Assembly (NCBI GenBank): GCA_946406115.1
Contig: OX291540.1
Location: 9,296,563 to 9,360,562, forward strand
Reading direction: 5' to 3'
DNA: 64,000 nt
Origin: Apoda limacodes
Taxonomy: Eukaryota > Arthropoda > Insecta > Lepidoptera > Limacodidae
Shown: positions 54,265 through 64,000 of the stretch, piece after piece
How the letters are laid out: every line of letters begins with the position of its first letter
Numbering within the stretch: position 1 is the first letter of the stretch
Notes under the pieces: model-generated
What the model was told of the DNA's origin: nothing
Database searches by the model: none
The model's input: the letters and a program-made list of their open reading frames with translations, nothing else
Made by a program: the position numbers and the translations under genes

Positions 54265-55129
54265 AGTTATGATTGTTTCCTTAGTTCCAAATTAAATAAT
54301 CGCATATTCTATCCAAACTCTATAAAGCTGTCACGCATTTGTGAGTGTTTTTATATCCACTTTACTAATAGTCCACTGCTCGTCTCAAGATTCAACCTAA
54401 AACTAAAATTGTATGTAGTTTGTGATATGCAAATTTTATCCTTCGCGAACGAAATTAATGACTGGTTTTACAAGGTTGCTACAGTTTTTTACCTACTATT
54501 TGTAGACGTAAATTTAGTATGGATACTAATTCAATTGCTCAAATATTTCTATACATGTTAATAGGACCATTTAATATTAAAAATATCACGTTATTAGAAA
54601 AGTATTTTTTTCTTTTTGACTCTGCGCGTAACGTACGTTGGACTGCCAAGATACAGTGTCGATTCTCAGTAGGGCAAACAATATTACAATTTGTGAATTA
54701 CATATATAATTGCCTTGAGGTTTACGCCTTAGAACAGCAACAATGTAGGTAGTTTATATTGTTGCATTATTAGTCATATTATATATTTTAAAATGTTATA
54801 TTCCTTTGAAAGATTAAATAAAAGGAGAACAAGCTCTAAAAACATTGGAATTTTAGTTGAAACGGTTTCATTTATAATACGTAAAAGGAAAAATCAAAAG
54901 TATCATAAAGATCGCAACGCGACCTCGTAAAAATTATTGCATGAGTCTACAGTTGATAAGGCGTCGCGGTCAACTGATCGGCATGTGGCTGTGGGGTTGT
55001 GTGGGGTAGAACTAGATATGAGCGCTGATGGCCAATTAGATTTTTTATTAGGATCGATTTCTTAAAAAAAATACTATATAGGCATAACACCTATAAAAGG
55101 CAATGTCCCACCCAACTGACTCATCACCG
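54265..55129. other. Upstream of the transporter; no gene recognised
   Basis: It should contain the 5' leader and promoter of the minus-strand transporter, but no core promoter motif is convincing. The plus-strand 106-codon frame at 54241-54561 overlaps exon 1 and is treated as chance. At 54955-55020 there is a GC-richer patch ('gcatgtggctgtggggttgt'). Confidence 0.35.
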
Positions 55130-55870
55130 CCCAGCCCAGACAAATTCGACTCCTAAAGGGGTGGTTGGTGCTTTGTAATTTTTTAAGTGCGATCCATAAA
55201 AAATACTATTCGATCTTTTGACTAAAAACCAAGAACGTTTTGATGTTTCTGGAAAATCATCCCATAGGGGGGTAAAATAGGGGATGGAAAATTGTATGGA
55301 AATCTTTTTTTTTTTTTTTGTTAAAAAAATCATGAAAATTAGTATGTACACTTTTGGTTGCAAGTAAAGAAGGACGTTTTGTAGCGTTTTTCGAAATTCA
55401 ACCCCTAAGTTGGTGAAAAAGCGTGGCAAAGTTTTTATGGAAAATAAAAAAAAATATAAGCAAATTTACTTAAAACTGGGAATGAATGCTCTTTAACGCA
55501 GTTAAAGTTACAATTATTTCGACGTTTTTCAAAATTCAACCCCTGAGCTAGAGAAAGAATAGGGGTCATTACGGGTCGAATAATTTGTATGGGATTGCGA
55601 AATATTACTAACTTTATATGACGGCGTTTTACCAATTTCAACCTGGATAAAATATTTGTATGCTCAATCGACTTGAAACTTTGTATATATGCTTTTTATG
55701 CTATTTAAAGAAATTCAACCCAACCAAACCCCTAATGGGCTAAAAAAGGGTGTCGAGAAAGCTTGTATGAGATAAAATATTTTTGTGCTCAATTTACTTG
55801 AACTTGGTACCCATATCTATTTTTCCTTTTTAGAGTTTTTTTTCCAGATTCGACCCTAAGAAGAGCAATA
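55130..55870 (+). repeat. Tandem 'aaattcaacccctaag' repeat
   Basis: The core 'aaattcaaccc' recurs at 55394, 55532, 55634 (diverged), 55711 and 55848 (diverged). Each is followed by a 'gg(g/t)taaaataggg' type block and 'ttgtatggnaa'. Units are about 75-140 bp. This layout is common in lepidopteran dispersed repeats. It has no coding capacity. Confidence 0.65.
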
Positions 55871-56389
55871 GAATAGGTAAGTTTCTATTGAATTTGAAAT
55901 TATTATCGAAATGTATACAAACCTTAGTATTAATACTCTCTAACACAATAAATAAATAGGTGAAAGCCAATGTAAATTTAATAAAGACTAAGGGTGTGCG
56001 CGGGAAAGCAAGTCGCGACGTGGCGCCGTATGCATTGGTTAATGGTGGTCGCCGGCGCGGTTCTCTTATCTAGGTGGAACCACTGGAATAGCTCAATTTG
56101 AGCACATATTATAGTTTTTTTTATTACTGTAGTAGGCAAGTAAAGCTATTCCCTAAAACAGTTAATTAAATAAAACTTAATAATTATAAACTAATAAAAA
56201 ATGACTTCTAAAGTAGGTAGCCAAAGTTTGAAAATCGTATGATTTTTATGAGTTTTTTTCTATCGTACAAAGTTTCTTTAAACGTGTATCAATTTCATAA
56301 AAAAGCTTATATAAAACTTTAAAAAAAAGAGTCCCATTCATTTTTTCTTCGTAGCTAATGGTCAGGTCAACAGGTTCTCGTTTAGTCGA
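55871..56389. other. No gene; one GC-rich patch
   Basis: 56000-56075 ('cgcgggaaagcaagtcgcga', 'ggcgccgtatgcattggtta') is GC-rich, but no frame or splice sites support an exon. The remainder is AT-rich. Confidence 0.35.
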
Positions 56390-56668
56390 GCCACATGACG
56401 TGCCCAACGCCATTTTAACTTTAATGAATTATTGAGGTCTTCTTTCTCCGTAGCTTTTTTTATCTTAGCGTGGTTTATTTTTTTTGTATTTTTCGGATCT
56501 TCATCAAGCTTCTTTCCATGCTCCTTTGAAAAGAACGGAATTAAAATTTTTAAGATTTATTTTGAGCTTCAATATTTTTTCCATATATTTGTCACTCTCC
56601 GGTCTACTTCAGCTTCATTGTTCGTCTTATTGAATGAGATTTGTTTCCCAAGATGTATGTAAGAGTAG
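56390..56668 (-). mobile_element. RTE-type LINE remnant, internally deleted
   Basis: The minus strand encodes 'TYILGKQISFNKTNNEAEVD', 'RRVTNIWKKY', then after a gap 'SLKLKWRWARHVARLNENL'. These are two RTE reverse transcriptase landmarks that normally lie about 100 codons further apart, so most of the intervening segment is lost. It is a different RTE family from that at 22.8 kb. Confidence 0.65.
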
Positions 56669-57782
56669 ACGTACTACTAGTATTATATAATATATAACTA
56701 TAAAGATATAGATTAACGTACTACCCAGTATTTTGTGCTGATGCTATTAAGTATTCCTACACTAATTCGTTTGCTAAATAATATAGACCACAATACTTAA
56801 TTGTCAGCAAAAGTGGGGCAAATACACATATATTTGCTTTATCTTTATGCTGAAATCGACGATGTTCATCTCAAATAAAGTTAATTACTTAGCGTAAAAA
56901 GTGAGGACTAATTAATTAATTACAACTATATCACATAAATATTGAAAAATCTATTACAGTAAGTTTTTAGCTTTAAGTTCCTGCTAATATTTGACAAGGT
57001 GTTAAGGATCAGAAATAGAAAAGAGAAAAGAGAGGGTCATCAGTTTTTTTTTTTTTTTGAAGCGATGTTTGTGCACTTGATATTTTTCCAGTTTGAAGCT
57101 TGCAATAAGTCAGTGGAATTAATTTCAAAAACGGCAAAAAACTGCACGTTTGGGTAAGGTGGCTTGCGGCTTAAGAGGGCGATATAGGCCAGAAATCTAA
57201 TTTCTGTAATACTAACGTTGTGTATATAATGTACTTAAATTCATTACACAATGTCATATATATATATTACTATTAGATATATTTGTTATATACTTCCTTA
57301 GTAAATTATTCCATAAAGACGCCTTAAAACTTAATTTTTTTAGTATAGGATTTAACGTTTTTTACCGTTTTGTAGTCACCTTTTTTTTGGTTTTTGCTAC
57401 AACTTAGAGTCAATGGACTAGATAACAAGCTATTCTAATTATTTAATCAACTTTCATGACAATAAAATGCAACATAGGTATATCACAATACTTGCTTTCC
57501 GCTGGCTTTCCTTTTATAAGCTGTGCTTTAAATATAATATTTTTATTCGAACGTCTGCTTTTTACTTTATTGTACTTCAACAATTTATACCACCAAGGTG
57601 ACAAATAGCTGACGTTAGTCGTTTGCCGTAGCCAACGGTGCGGCTTACGCAATACCATGGGGGCATTAAGTCTAACCATCCCCATCTTAAAAACCCTATA
57701 TACCGTAGGATTTAGAGAAAACTATGTTGTTATAATACCTATTTAGAAAACCTTATCAGGGAGCTAATTTTACAACCCAAGC
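56669..57782. other. No gene recognised
   Basis: AT-rich sequence. 57590-57665 ('ccaaggtgacaaatagctga', 'cggtgcggcttacgc') vaguely resembles a degraded reversed LINE tail. The 80-codon minus frame across it is not supported. Confidence 0.35.
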
Positions 57783-57950
57783 GTTTAGAGCAGACTTATT
57801 GACAGAACATTCAGCTGTATTTTTAATTTTCTTGAAGTCGGATGCCAACAGAACATCTTTATCTATCTATACTTGTCTTTATTTTTAGCAATCGATTTCA
57901 AGGGGAATAAAACATGTAGCTGAATGTTCTGTTTTTAGGTCTGCTTTAGG
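57783..57950. mobile_element. MITE 'A', left copy
   Basis: 168 bp with terminal inverted repeats: 'agcagacttattgacagaac ... ttcagct' against 'agctgaatgttctgttttta' plus 'ggtctgcttt'. It is the reverse complement of 59264-59432. Its left terminus is decayed compared with the right copy. Confidence 0.75.
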
Positions 57951-57955
57951 TAATC

Positions 57956-58332
57956 TGTCCTATGGATGGACTGCGCAATAGCCTTACAAAACTGGCGACA
58001 CTTTAAAAAAAGACACACAGAACATGCGATGTCTTTTCTCTTTCTATGAAGGTCCTTTGTTAGTTGATGTTTATCATAGACTTCAAGTTCTGTTATCTCT
58101 CCTATACTTGATTGAGATTGTTTTTTTTTAAAACAAGTAAGAAAGAGACAAGTAACATTCGCTTTTCACCTTACCAATCTTTATAAGTCATTAATGTTGG
58201 AGAAAGGCCTACCCGCATTTTGGGCGAAGGTGATTTGGTTAACAGTCATACACACGGGCCCAGTGCTGTTTGCTTTCTTCACATATGTGTTTTTAACGCG
58301 TGCAGGTTACTTCAAGATGTTTTCCTTCACCA
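57956..58332. repeat. Left arm of a 377-bp inverted duplication
   Basis: The segment from 'tgtcctatggatggactgcg' to 'gttttccttcacc' is the reverse complement of 59434-59810 with very few differences by eye. It contains 'ccttacaaaactggcgacac', 'gaacatgcgatgtcttttct' and 'aggcctacccgcattttggg'. It is not recognised as coding. Confidence 0.85.
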
Positions 58333-59263
58333 AAAAGCCAGCGAAGTGAACAACCAACAAATAATGTAGGTACATAATGTGTTGTTTGTTGAGAAATTAA
58401 GAAAAGACTCATTATTACACGCCAGGCTCAAACATCCGCCCTTTCGAATGCAACGCAGGCTAGGCATCAAAGTCACAATTCCACCACAAAACGCGCGAAA
58501 AAATTTTTCTAGTCAAAAATGAGCACGAGGATTTAAGTCTTAAGCCCATCATACACGTAGCCATAATATATGTTATTATACAACAATCCCGCAGCTTGAA
58601 ATATATCTTAGTTTTCTATGGATATATCTTGGCATATATTAATAATTATTATAGCTTTACCCTTAAATAAAAGAGCTTAGTGTGACACTGCAATTTGGCC
58701 AGAACACAGGAACTGCCATGTTTGACAGTAAGACAGAAAGCGTAATTTAAATGAATATCACATACTTACGAGTATGTAGGTCTACGGTCTTTTAGATCAG
58801 TAAACGCTTATACTTCTAAGTCAACGCAATTGAAAAATACTCTCATTTGCATATTTTTATAATCTCAAACAAAACAGAACTTGCCGATCCATTTTTGTTT
58901 GTCTTGAGTCTGGGTGTTTTTTATGTATATTAGTATGCTTGCTTACTTTGTTTAAAATGTCCAGTAATATGTATTTATATTTATTTAGGTTTATCCTTTA
59001 ATCTGATTTTGGGGGAGAAAAACAGACTTGAAAAAACAGGCAAAAACCTTTGGAATTCTTATGACCGAGAAATTAATTATTACAAGTTCGCACGGAACCC
59101 CTCGTTGCGCGTCTCCGACTCGCAAATATACCTCCCAAAATATACTCTTTTTTTGTAACTTCAGGAATATGGTATTTTATGTACATTAAAATTGCACAAA
59201 TAAACGATTTGTTTAACCAAAATATAAACCGACTTCAAATCCACTAAAAAGTAAAAAAACAAG
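58333..59263. other. Spacer of the inverted duplication
   Basis: It contains scraps of the GACA-type repeat body near 58780-58900 ('aacgcttatacttctaagtc', 'aacagaacttgccgatcc') and a 5S-SINE-type tail at about 59090 ('gcgcgtctccgactcgc'). No gene is recognised. Confidence 0.45.
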
Positions 59264-59432
59264 CCCTAAAGCAGACCTAAAAACAGAACATTCAGCTACA
59301 TGTTTTATTCCCCTTGAAATCGATTGCTAAAAATAAAGACAAGTATAGATAGATAGAGATGTTCTGTTGGCATCCGACTTCAAGACAATTAAAAATACAG
59401 CTGAATGTTCTGTTTTTAGGTCTGCTTTAGGG
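59264..59432. mobile_element. MITE 'A', right copy, perfect 34-bp inverted ends
   Basis: The ends begin 'ccctaaagcagacctaaaaa' and continue 'cagaacattcagct'. The other end is the exact reverse complement over 34 bases. It is 169 bp in total, with an AT-rich core ('aataaagacaagtatagata'). No clear target duplication is seen. Perfect ends suggest recent mobility. Confidence 0.8.
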
Positions 59433-59433
59433 T

Positions 59434-59810
59434 GGTGAAGGAAAACATCTTGAAGTAACCTGCACGCGTTAAAAACACATATGTGAAGAAAGCAAACAGC
59501 ACTGGGCCCGTGTGTATGACTGTTAACCAAATCACCTTCGCCCAAAATGCGGGTAGGCCTTTCTCCAACATTAATGACTTATAAAGATTGGTAAGGTGAA
59601 AAGCGAATGTTACTTGTCTCTTTCTTACTTGTTTTAAAAAAAAACAATCTCAATCAAGTATAGGAGAGATAACAGAACTTGAAGTCTATGATAAACATCA
59701 ACTAACAAAGGACCTTCATAGAAAGAGAAAAGACATCGCATGTTCTGTGTGTCTTTTTTTAAAGTGTCGCCAGTTTTGTAAGGCTATTGCGCAGTCCATC
59801 CATAGGACAG
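59434..59810. repeat. Right arm of the inverted duplication
   Basis: This is the reverse complement of 57956-58332. The MITE 'A' sits at the opposite end of this arm compared with the left arm, so the two did not arise by one simple inversion of a MITE-plus-flank block. Confidence 0.85.
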
Positions 59811-59995
59811 ATAACAGAACTTGAAGTCTATGATAAACATCAACAAACAAAGGACCTTGATAGAAAGAGAAAAGAGATCGCATGTTCTGTGTGTTTGTTT
59901 TTTTAAAGTGTCGCCAGTTTTGTAAGGCTATTGCGCAGTTCATCCATAGGACAGATTACATAACTAAGTCTATGATAAACATCAACAAACAAAAT
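59669..59995 (+). repeat. About 142-bp tandem repeat at the end of the right arm
   Basis: The unit 'gataacagaacttgaagtct' to 'cagtccatccataggaca' occurs at 59669-59810, again at 59811-59953, and partly at 59954-59995 ('taagtctatgataaacatca'). The first unit lies inside the inverted arm and the extra copies are absent from the left arm. The minus-strand 75-codon frame spans the repeats. Confidence 0.8.
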
Positions 59996-60037
59996 GGCAC
60001 ATGGCAAACGTTTTAGTACAGTAAACATCACTATTCT

Positions 60038-60278
60038 ATTATGAGGAGAAATAATTTGCAAACAAAATGATCGGATAAATATTTTTTTAATAATTAAACT
60101 TAAATTTCACACAGTTATATGTAGTAACGAACTAAGGCCTATACAATCTGACCAGAAAAATATCTTGCATTACAATAAATAGACTTCTCTCCTCCGCTCC
60201 CTTCCACTACTTGTCGCACCTCTTCTCGCCCCTCCACTTCCCTCCGCATACCAGTGCCATCTGAGCGTCGTCGCTACA
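60038..60278 (-). repeat. 3' LTR
   Basis: 241 bp. It has the same sequence as the 5' LTR apart from scattered substitutions and a 4-bp deletion in the 'ctcctcc' tract. On the minus strand it starts 'tgtagcgacgacgctcagat' and ends 'ttatttctcctcataat'. Confidence 0.9.
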
Positions 60279-60330
60279 GTCGGCCATCCTGAAACAATTG
60301 CGCCGCAATTGGCGCCCTAATAGTTCTACA

Positions 60331-61439
60331 TTAGCTTTCGAGTAGGTCAATCAAGTCGTCTCTCGTAACCACATCGGCATCACTGCTGGTTTCACTAAAC
60401 AGAGGAGCACTCTTATATGGCCTCTTATAAGGGATTCCGCAGCTACTACCCCTGTAAACTTTTTATAACCTCTCATGCCTATAATGCTATGAATTTCATT
60501 ACAACCATTATTAAGTACCCGCGATATACTGTAAGGCCCAGCGTATAAGACCTGTAGTTTACTGTTTTAACCTCGCTACCAGTAGTAACTTGTTTCCACA
60601 ATACTAAATCCCCTTTTCTAAAAGTAGTTTCGGGTCTATGGCGCTTATCATATCGGTGCTTCATAATTTTTGCTCGTTGCTGCAACCTTTTATGAGCAGA
60701 CTTCCTTTTTAGATGTACATCAGGAGACTCTTCCTCCACTGCTAAATCAGGAAGAAGTCTACCCTTATGACTAAACATTAATTCGAAATGCCCCATACAA
60801 CATCATATAAACATTCAGTCCACATATTCTGATCCTTGATACGAGTACGCATCGCATCAAGTAGTGTTCTATTATAACGTTCAACCTGACCATTTGAACG
60901 TGGGCAAGCTATCGCGTTCAGAGTGTGATGAAATTGGCATTCCATAGAAAATTTCTTAAAAACCCTACTAGTAAATGCTAGGTTCCTATCAGAAATAATC
61001 CTTTTTGGGTAACCAAACAAGCTAAACATGTCTTTACAGTCTCAACAGAATTTACTGTACTTACGTGTCGGACGAGCAATTAAGTACTTTGTGAATGAAT
61101 CTACATTATAAGAATGTACCGATAACCTTTTTTTGTTTTTCTAAAGGGGCCTAAATGATCAATATGAATAGTTTCCATAGGTACCGAGGGTTTAGGAATA
61201 GGATGCAACTCACCAGTAGGTTAACCATCATTTCCCTTGCTATATGCATATTTAAGACATGAGCCAACGTATTTTTTGGTGAATCGCGTCATTTTTGGAA
61301 ACCAATAGTCAGATTTTATGATTTCGTCACATCTTTTCAAACCTACATGTCCGATTTGATCATGAAATTTTTGTAATACCTTCCATCGCGCGAAGTAAGG
61401 CACAACTAACCGGTTACCGTTAAGAGTTTTAAGATACAA
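60331..61439 (-). pseudogene. Integrase region of the gypsy-type element
   Basis: On the minus strand the N-terminal HHCC zinc finger is recognisable ('KFHDQIGHVGLKRCDEII' with H..H, then C..C, the second part altered). Then comes the catalytic core, with 'IISDRNLAFTS' and 'NGQVERYNRTLLDAM' (the D and E region), followed by a C-terminal basic segment ('RAKIMKHRYDKRHRP', 'FRKGDLVLWKQ'). It ends 'RDDLIDLLES' at 60331. Stops and frameshifts near 61030-61220 and 60530-60780 break it into at least three frames. Confidence 0.85.
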
Positions 61440-61726
61440 ACGATTATTCTCAATTACATAATTGTTGATGATGTGACTAGAGGCGTTGTGTTTTCTAATT
61501 ATTGTTTTATTATGCTACATAACTTTTTATCCTGTAATTGGACTGTCAAGTACCAATCATCACTTGAAATGAAATTGTTACTTGTACTCGTAGCGGACAA
61601 GTTACATTGCGACTGATTACTGTCGTGGGTAGTTAAATTTTTCTCCACAATTAAAAGGTTTGAAATTGTATCAACAGGTGGGTTACGACTTTTAAACTAG
61701 TGTGTGTCTGACAGCTGAACAATCCG
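61440..61726 (-). other. Junction of the internal deletion (RT/RNase H lost)
   Basis: Only about 290 bp separate the protease from the integrase zinc finger, where roughly 2 kb of reverse transcriptase and RNase H is expected. What remains resembles the RNase H-to-integrase linker ('DDWYLTVQLQDKKLC'). The deletion join should be close to 61700. Confidence 0.65.
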
Positions 61727-61990
61727 TCACAATTGTAATTGATTTGCCCAAAACGTAAACTCGAAAATGTTTACTTGGAAATCTACATCATCTACCCGCA
61801 ATTTAAATTTGACTTCTCCAAATGCTTGAATTGTAGCACCCGCAAAACTTTTTAAGAGTGTTTTACTGTGTTCCATGTTCAACTTGATAGCATCTGTGGC
61901 ACTTTTAGTGACAATTACGTTTAACTCACTTTCCGTGTCTATGTAAGCCTTTAAACAGACATTATTCACATGAACATTTTTTTGTAAACG
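61727..61990 (-). pseudogene. Retroviral-type aspartic protease remnant
   Basis: The minus strand encodes 'VCLKAYIDTESELNVIV', in the position of the catalytic D-T/S-G motif but with E where G is expected. 'GEVKFKLRVDDVDFQV' follows, a normal flap-to-C-terminal strand pattern. The altered active-site loop means it is probably inactive. Confidence 0.65.
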
Positions 61991-62935
61991 TCATTTAGGT
62001 TACACAGCAGCTGTACTTTCTTCTCCGTCTCCAATCGTATCTGTGGTACATCGCATTTACTAGCTACGTGTCCTATTTTACCGCATCTAAAACATTTATG
62101 TTTATCTGGCATTGAACAATCAGTAGCCACGTTTCACTACATCTATAGCAAATTGGAGGGTTTTTATACTACCCTCCTTACTTGAACTTGTAAAATTTTC
62201 AGTAGATCGACATGCAGTAGGTGAACGTACAATATAACTAGACATCCTTCTAGATTGTGCAGTTTGGTAATTATCAAATGATAATAGAAATCCTTCGTAA
62301 AACTCATCAGGGCTAGTACACTGGTATGCTTTAGCATTAGCGCGTAACTCTATTGGTAAACCTCTAATCACACGATACAGCAGCCTGGTCGCTTAGTTTG
62401 CATCTGTAACACATTGCGATTTTTTCCTGATAATACCTAGTCATTATTTCACAAGTAAATTTTTTTTGGCCATCAAATCGTCCAATAAACTTGCGTAATC
62501 ATGATGTCTAGGGAACGCCCTAATTAACATAGATTTTCACTCGTCCCATGAATAATTGTAGGAATCTAAACGGTTGTACCAATCTCGGGCTTGTCCCTTT
62601 GACTTTGACTGTAAATTAAATGATTTTACTTCTTCGCTCCAACTGTAAATGTTCCCAAGTTGTTCCAACTTTTTAATCCAACTACTAACATTCAAATCAC
62701 GATCATCTGGATCAAATTTCGGCAACAATCGCTCTGTATATTTCAATTTATTAATTTTTATGTCGGCTGATAAACTACCGTCGTTCATCAAATTTGCGAA
62801 TGTTTTATTAACTTTTTCATTTACAATAGTTTCTACTCAATCAAAAACTTCGTTCCTTACTTGACAATATCGATCCTTTTTCGCACGAACGTAGAGTCCC
62901 GGAGATTGTTGACGGCGCTTCATTTTTATCCCACT
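61991..62935 (-). pseudogene. Gag remnant of the gypsy-type element
   Basis: On the minus strand, after a start near 62923 ('MKRRQQSPGLYVRAKKDRYC'), the capsid-like part reads 'KLKYTERLLPKFDPDDRDLN', 'SWIKKLEQLGNIYSWSEE', 'ARDWYNRLDSYNYSWDE', and later 'MIRGLPIELRANAKAYQC'. Two zinc-knuckle-like Cys clusters lie near 62150 and 62075. At least three stops or frameshifts interrupt it. Confidence 0.75.
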
Positions 62936-62943
62936 TCTGATTA
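62931..62943 (-). other. Probable primer binding site (tRNA-Leu type)
   Basis: Directly downstream of the 5' LTR the minus strand reads 'aaTCAGAAGTGGGAT'. From memory this matches the complement of a tRNA-Leu 3' region starting a few bases in from CCA. Some gypsy-group elements are primed in this way. Confidence 0.45.
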
Positions 62944-63188
62944 TTACGAGGAGAAATAATTTGCAAACAAAATGGTCTGATAAATATTGTTTTAATAACT
63001 AAACTTAAATTTCACACAGTTATATGAAGTAACGAACTAAGGCGTATACAATCTGACCAGAAAAATATCTTGCATCACAATAAATAGAATTCTCTCCTCC
63101 TCTCCGCTCCCTTCCACTACTTGTCGCACCTCTCCTCGCCCCTCCACTTTCCTCCGCACACCAGTGCCATCTGAGCGTCGTCGCTACA
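62944..63188 (-). repeat. 5' LTR
   Basis: 245 bp, flanked outside by 'attct'. It contains pyrimidine-rich 'ctctcctcctctccgctccc' on the plus strand and 'acaataaat' (minus 'atttattgt'). Promoter motifs are not certain. Confidence 0.9.
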
Positions 63189-63193
63189 ATTCT

Positions 63194-64000
63194 TTAAATA
63201 CCTAACGGGATGGAAATTATCATTCCATTCAATGGTTTGAAAAAAAAAATATTGTTAGTTACTGTTTTACATAGAAACTAATTGTTTTCTACAAATTTAC
63301 CTACTGTAACCTAGCGTAGAGGCTAGAGGAGGCGCCACCAGCGTACTGTTTACATGGGCTCTGTATTTAAAAATATTGTGTCTTACCGTTTAGTGAAAAA
63401 TGTGATTGAAGTGATTAAAATACGTTATAATCATTCCGGGAATAAGTGAACTTTCAAATATTAATCTAAGGTTTAAAGATATGTCGCAAAATATTAAAGA
63501 CTCAGCTAACCGACTCGCATTTTCAATTTAGGGCATGACACACTATGTGTGTTGATGTTTTGTCTGTATATATAAAGTTTTGGTGATACAAGTGATATAA
63601 TAAAAGGACATATAATAGTCCGGGAGCCAGCAATCCTGAAAGACCCGTCATCGCGGATTCTAAAATTTTTAATGAAAATTTATAGTTTATACTCACACGT
63701 ATAAAATGCGCTTGGTCGGCTTGGATTTTATTAGCCGGTAATGATTTAAATAAATTATATATGGTTAAATTCATTAAATGTTCTACCATCATCGTGGATT
63801 TTAATTTTCCTATGGGTGATTTTGTGTAAAATGTTGTACTTAATTAGAAAAAAATCGGCCGACCAACATTTTTTAGCCGGAAAGGGTTCGCAACCCTATT
63901 TAAATGATATTAGAGGAGGTAAAATTTCTCCGTTATCACGGATTTCTTTTTTTTTTTTTTATTTTACGCGTTTTAATATCAGTTTTAAAAATATCTTGGT
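63194..64000. other. No gene recognised
   Basis: AT-rich sequence with a GC-richer patch at 63305-63360 ('ctagaggaggcgccaccagc'). Repeated phrasing 'gtcatcgcggatt'/'atcatcgtggatttt'/'tatcacggattt' at 63645, 63790 and 63930 suggests a degenerate repeat. The 89-codon minus-strand frame is unsupported. Confidence 0.35.

Larger units (their letters stand above)
60033..63193 (-). mobile_element. Defective Ty3/gypsy-type LTR retrotransposon
   Basis: The element is on the minus strand. LTRs are at 62944-63188 (5') and 60038-60278 (3'), flanked by the 5-bp target duplication 'attct' at 60033-60037 and 63189-63193. LTRs begin TGTAGC and differ at about a dozen sites plus a 4-bp indel, so the insertion is not recent. 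After the 5' LTR 'TCAGAAGTGGGAT' could be a tRNA-Leu primer site. The order is gag, protease, then integrase; reverse transcriptase and RNase H are missing. All frames carry stops or shifts, so the copy cannot move by itself. Confidence 0.9.

Noticed and set aside
54241..54561. Plus-strand 106-codon frame
   Set aside because: It overlaps transporter exon 1 on the other strand, shows no domain and has no splice or promoter support.
57443..57685. Minus-strand 80-codon frame
   Set aside because: Part of it may be a degraded LINE tail, and there is no coding signature.

Overview
The window is eukaryotic, AT-rich nuclear DNA, almost certainly from a moth or butterfly. The genes are split by GT..AG introns. 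The intergenic DNA is packed with families typical of Lepidoptera: CR1/jockey-like and RTE LINEs, tRNA- and 5S-headed SINEs, GACA-rich dispersed repeats, MITEs and a Ty3/gypsy element. There are no operons, Shine-Dalgarno sites or CRISPR arrays. Everything below comes from reading the sequence; homologies are recognised from memory, and no search was run.

Host genes. (1) 1.4-5.7 kb, plus strand: the 3' part of a GDNF-receptor-alpha-like gene (insect Gfrl type). Seven consecutive coding exons have phases that match at every junction, and the 5' exons lie outside the window. Its last exon continues into an unusual AT-rich, roughly 210-codon open extension. (2) 29.6-30.05 kb and 33.95-34.47 kb, plus strand: two intronless small heat shock proteins with alpha-crystallin domains. 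The second has a TATA box and a heat-shock-element-like inverted GAA/TTC pair. (3) 42.3-54.3 kb, minus strand: a complete three-exon sugar transporter of the Tret1 (facilitated trehalose transporter) type, 460 residues, with introns of 8.6 and 2.0 kb that are full of repeats. Two further sites (15.6-18.0 kb minus; 41.0-41.9 kb) look like exons of genes I cannot name.

Repeats by region. 0-1 kb: two head-to-tail GACA-type repeats. 6-13 kb: LINE fragments, a TTAA-flanked MITE and a tRNA-headed SINE. 15.9-17.0 kb: a degenerate tandem array. 18.2-19.5 kb: one LINE inserted into another in the opposite orientation. 20.8-24.3 kb: a large MITE, an RTE LINE and a tyrosine-recombinase remnant. 24.3-27.1 kb: the longest copy of the dominant LINE family, internally deleted. 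31.7-32.6, 43.8-44.1 and 57.8-59.99 kb: foldback structures. 36.0-36.4, 39.4-40.4 and 55.1-55.9 kb: tandem repeats. 52.7 kb: a 5S-rRNA-derived SINE. 60.03-63.19 kb: a gypsy-like LTR retrotransposon with both LTRs and target duplications but without reverse transcriptase and RNase H.

I see no convincing new multi-gene system. The most interesting points are the odd C-terminal extension of the Gfrl-like gene, the unnamed minus-strand exons at 15.6-18 kb, the compound inverted duplication at 58-60 kb, and several structured, apparently non-autonomous repeats.
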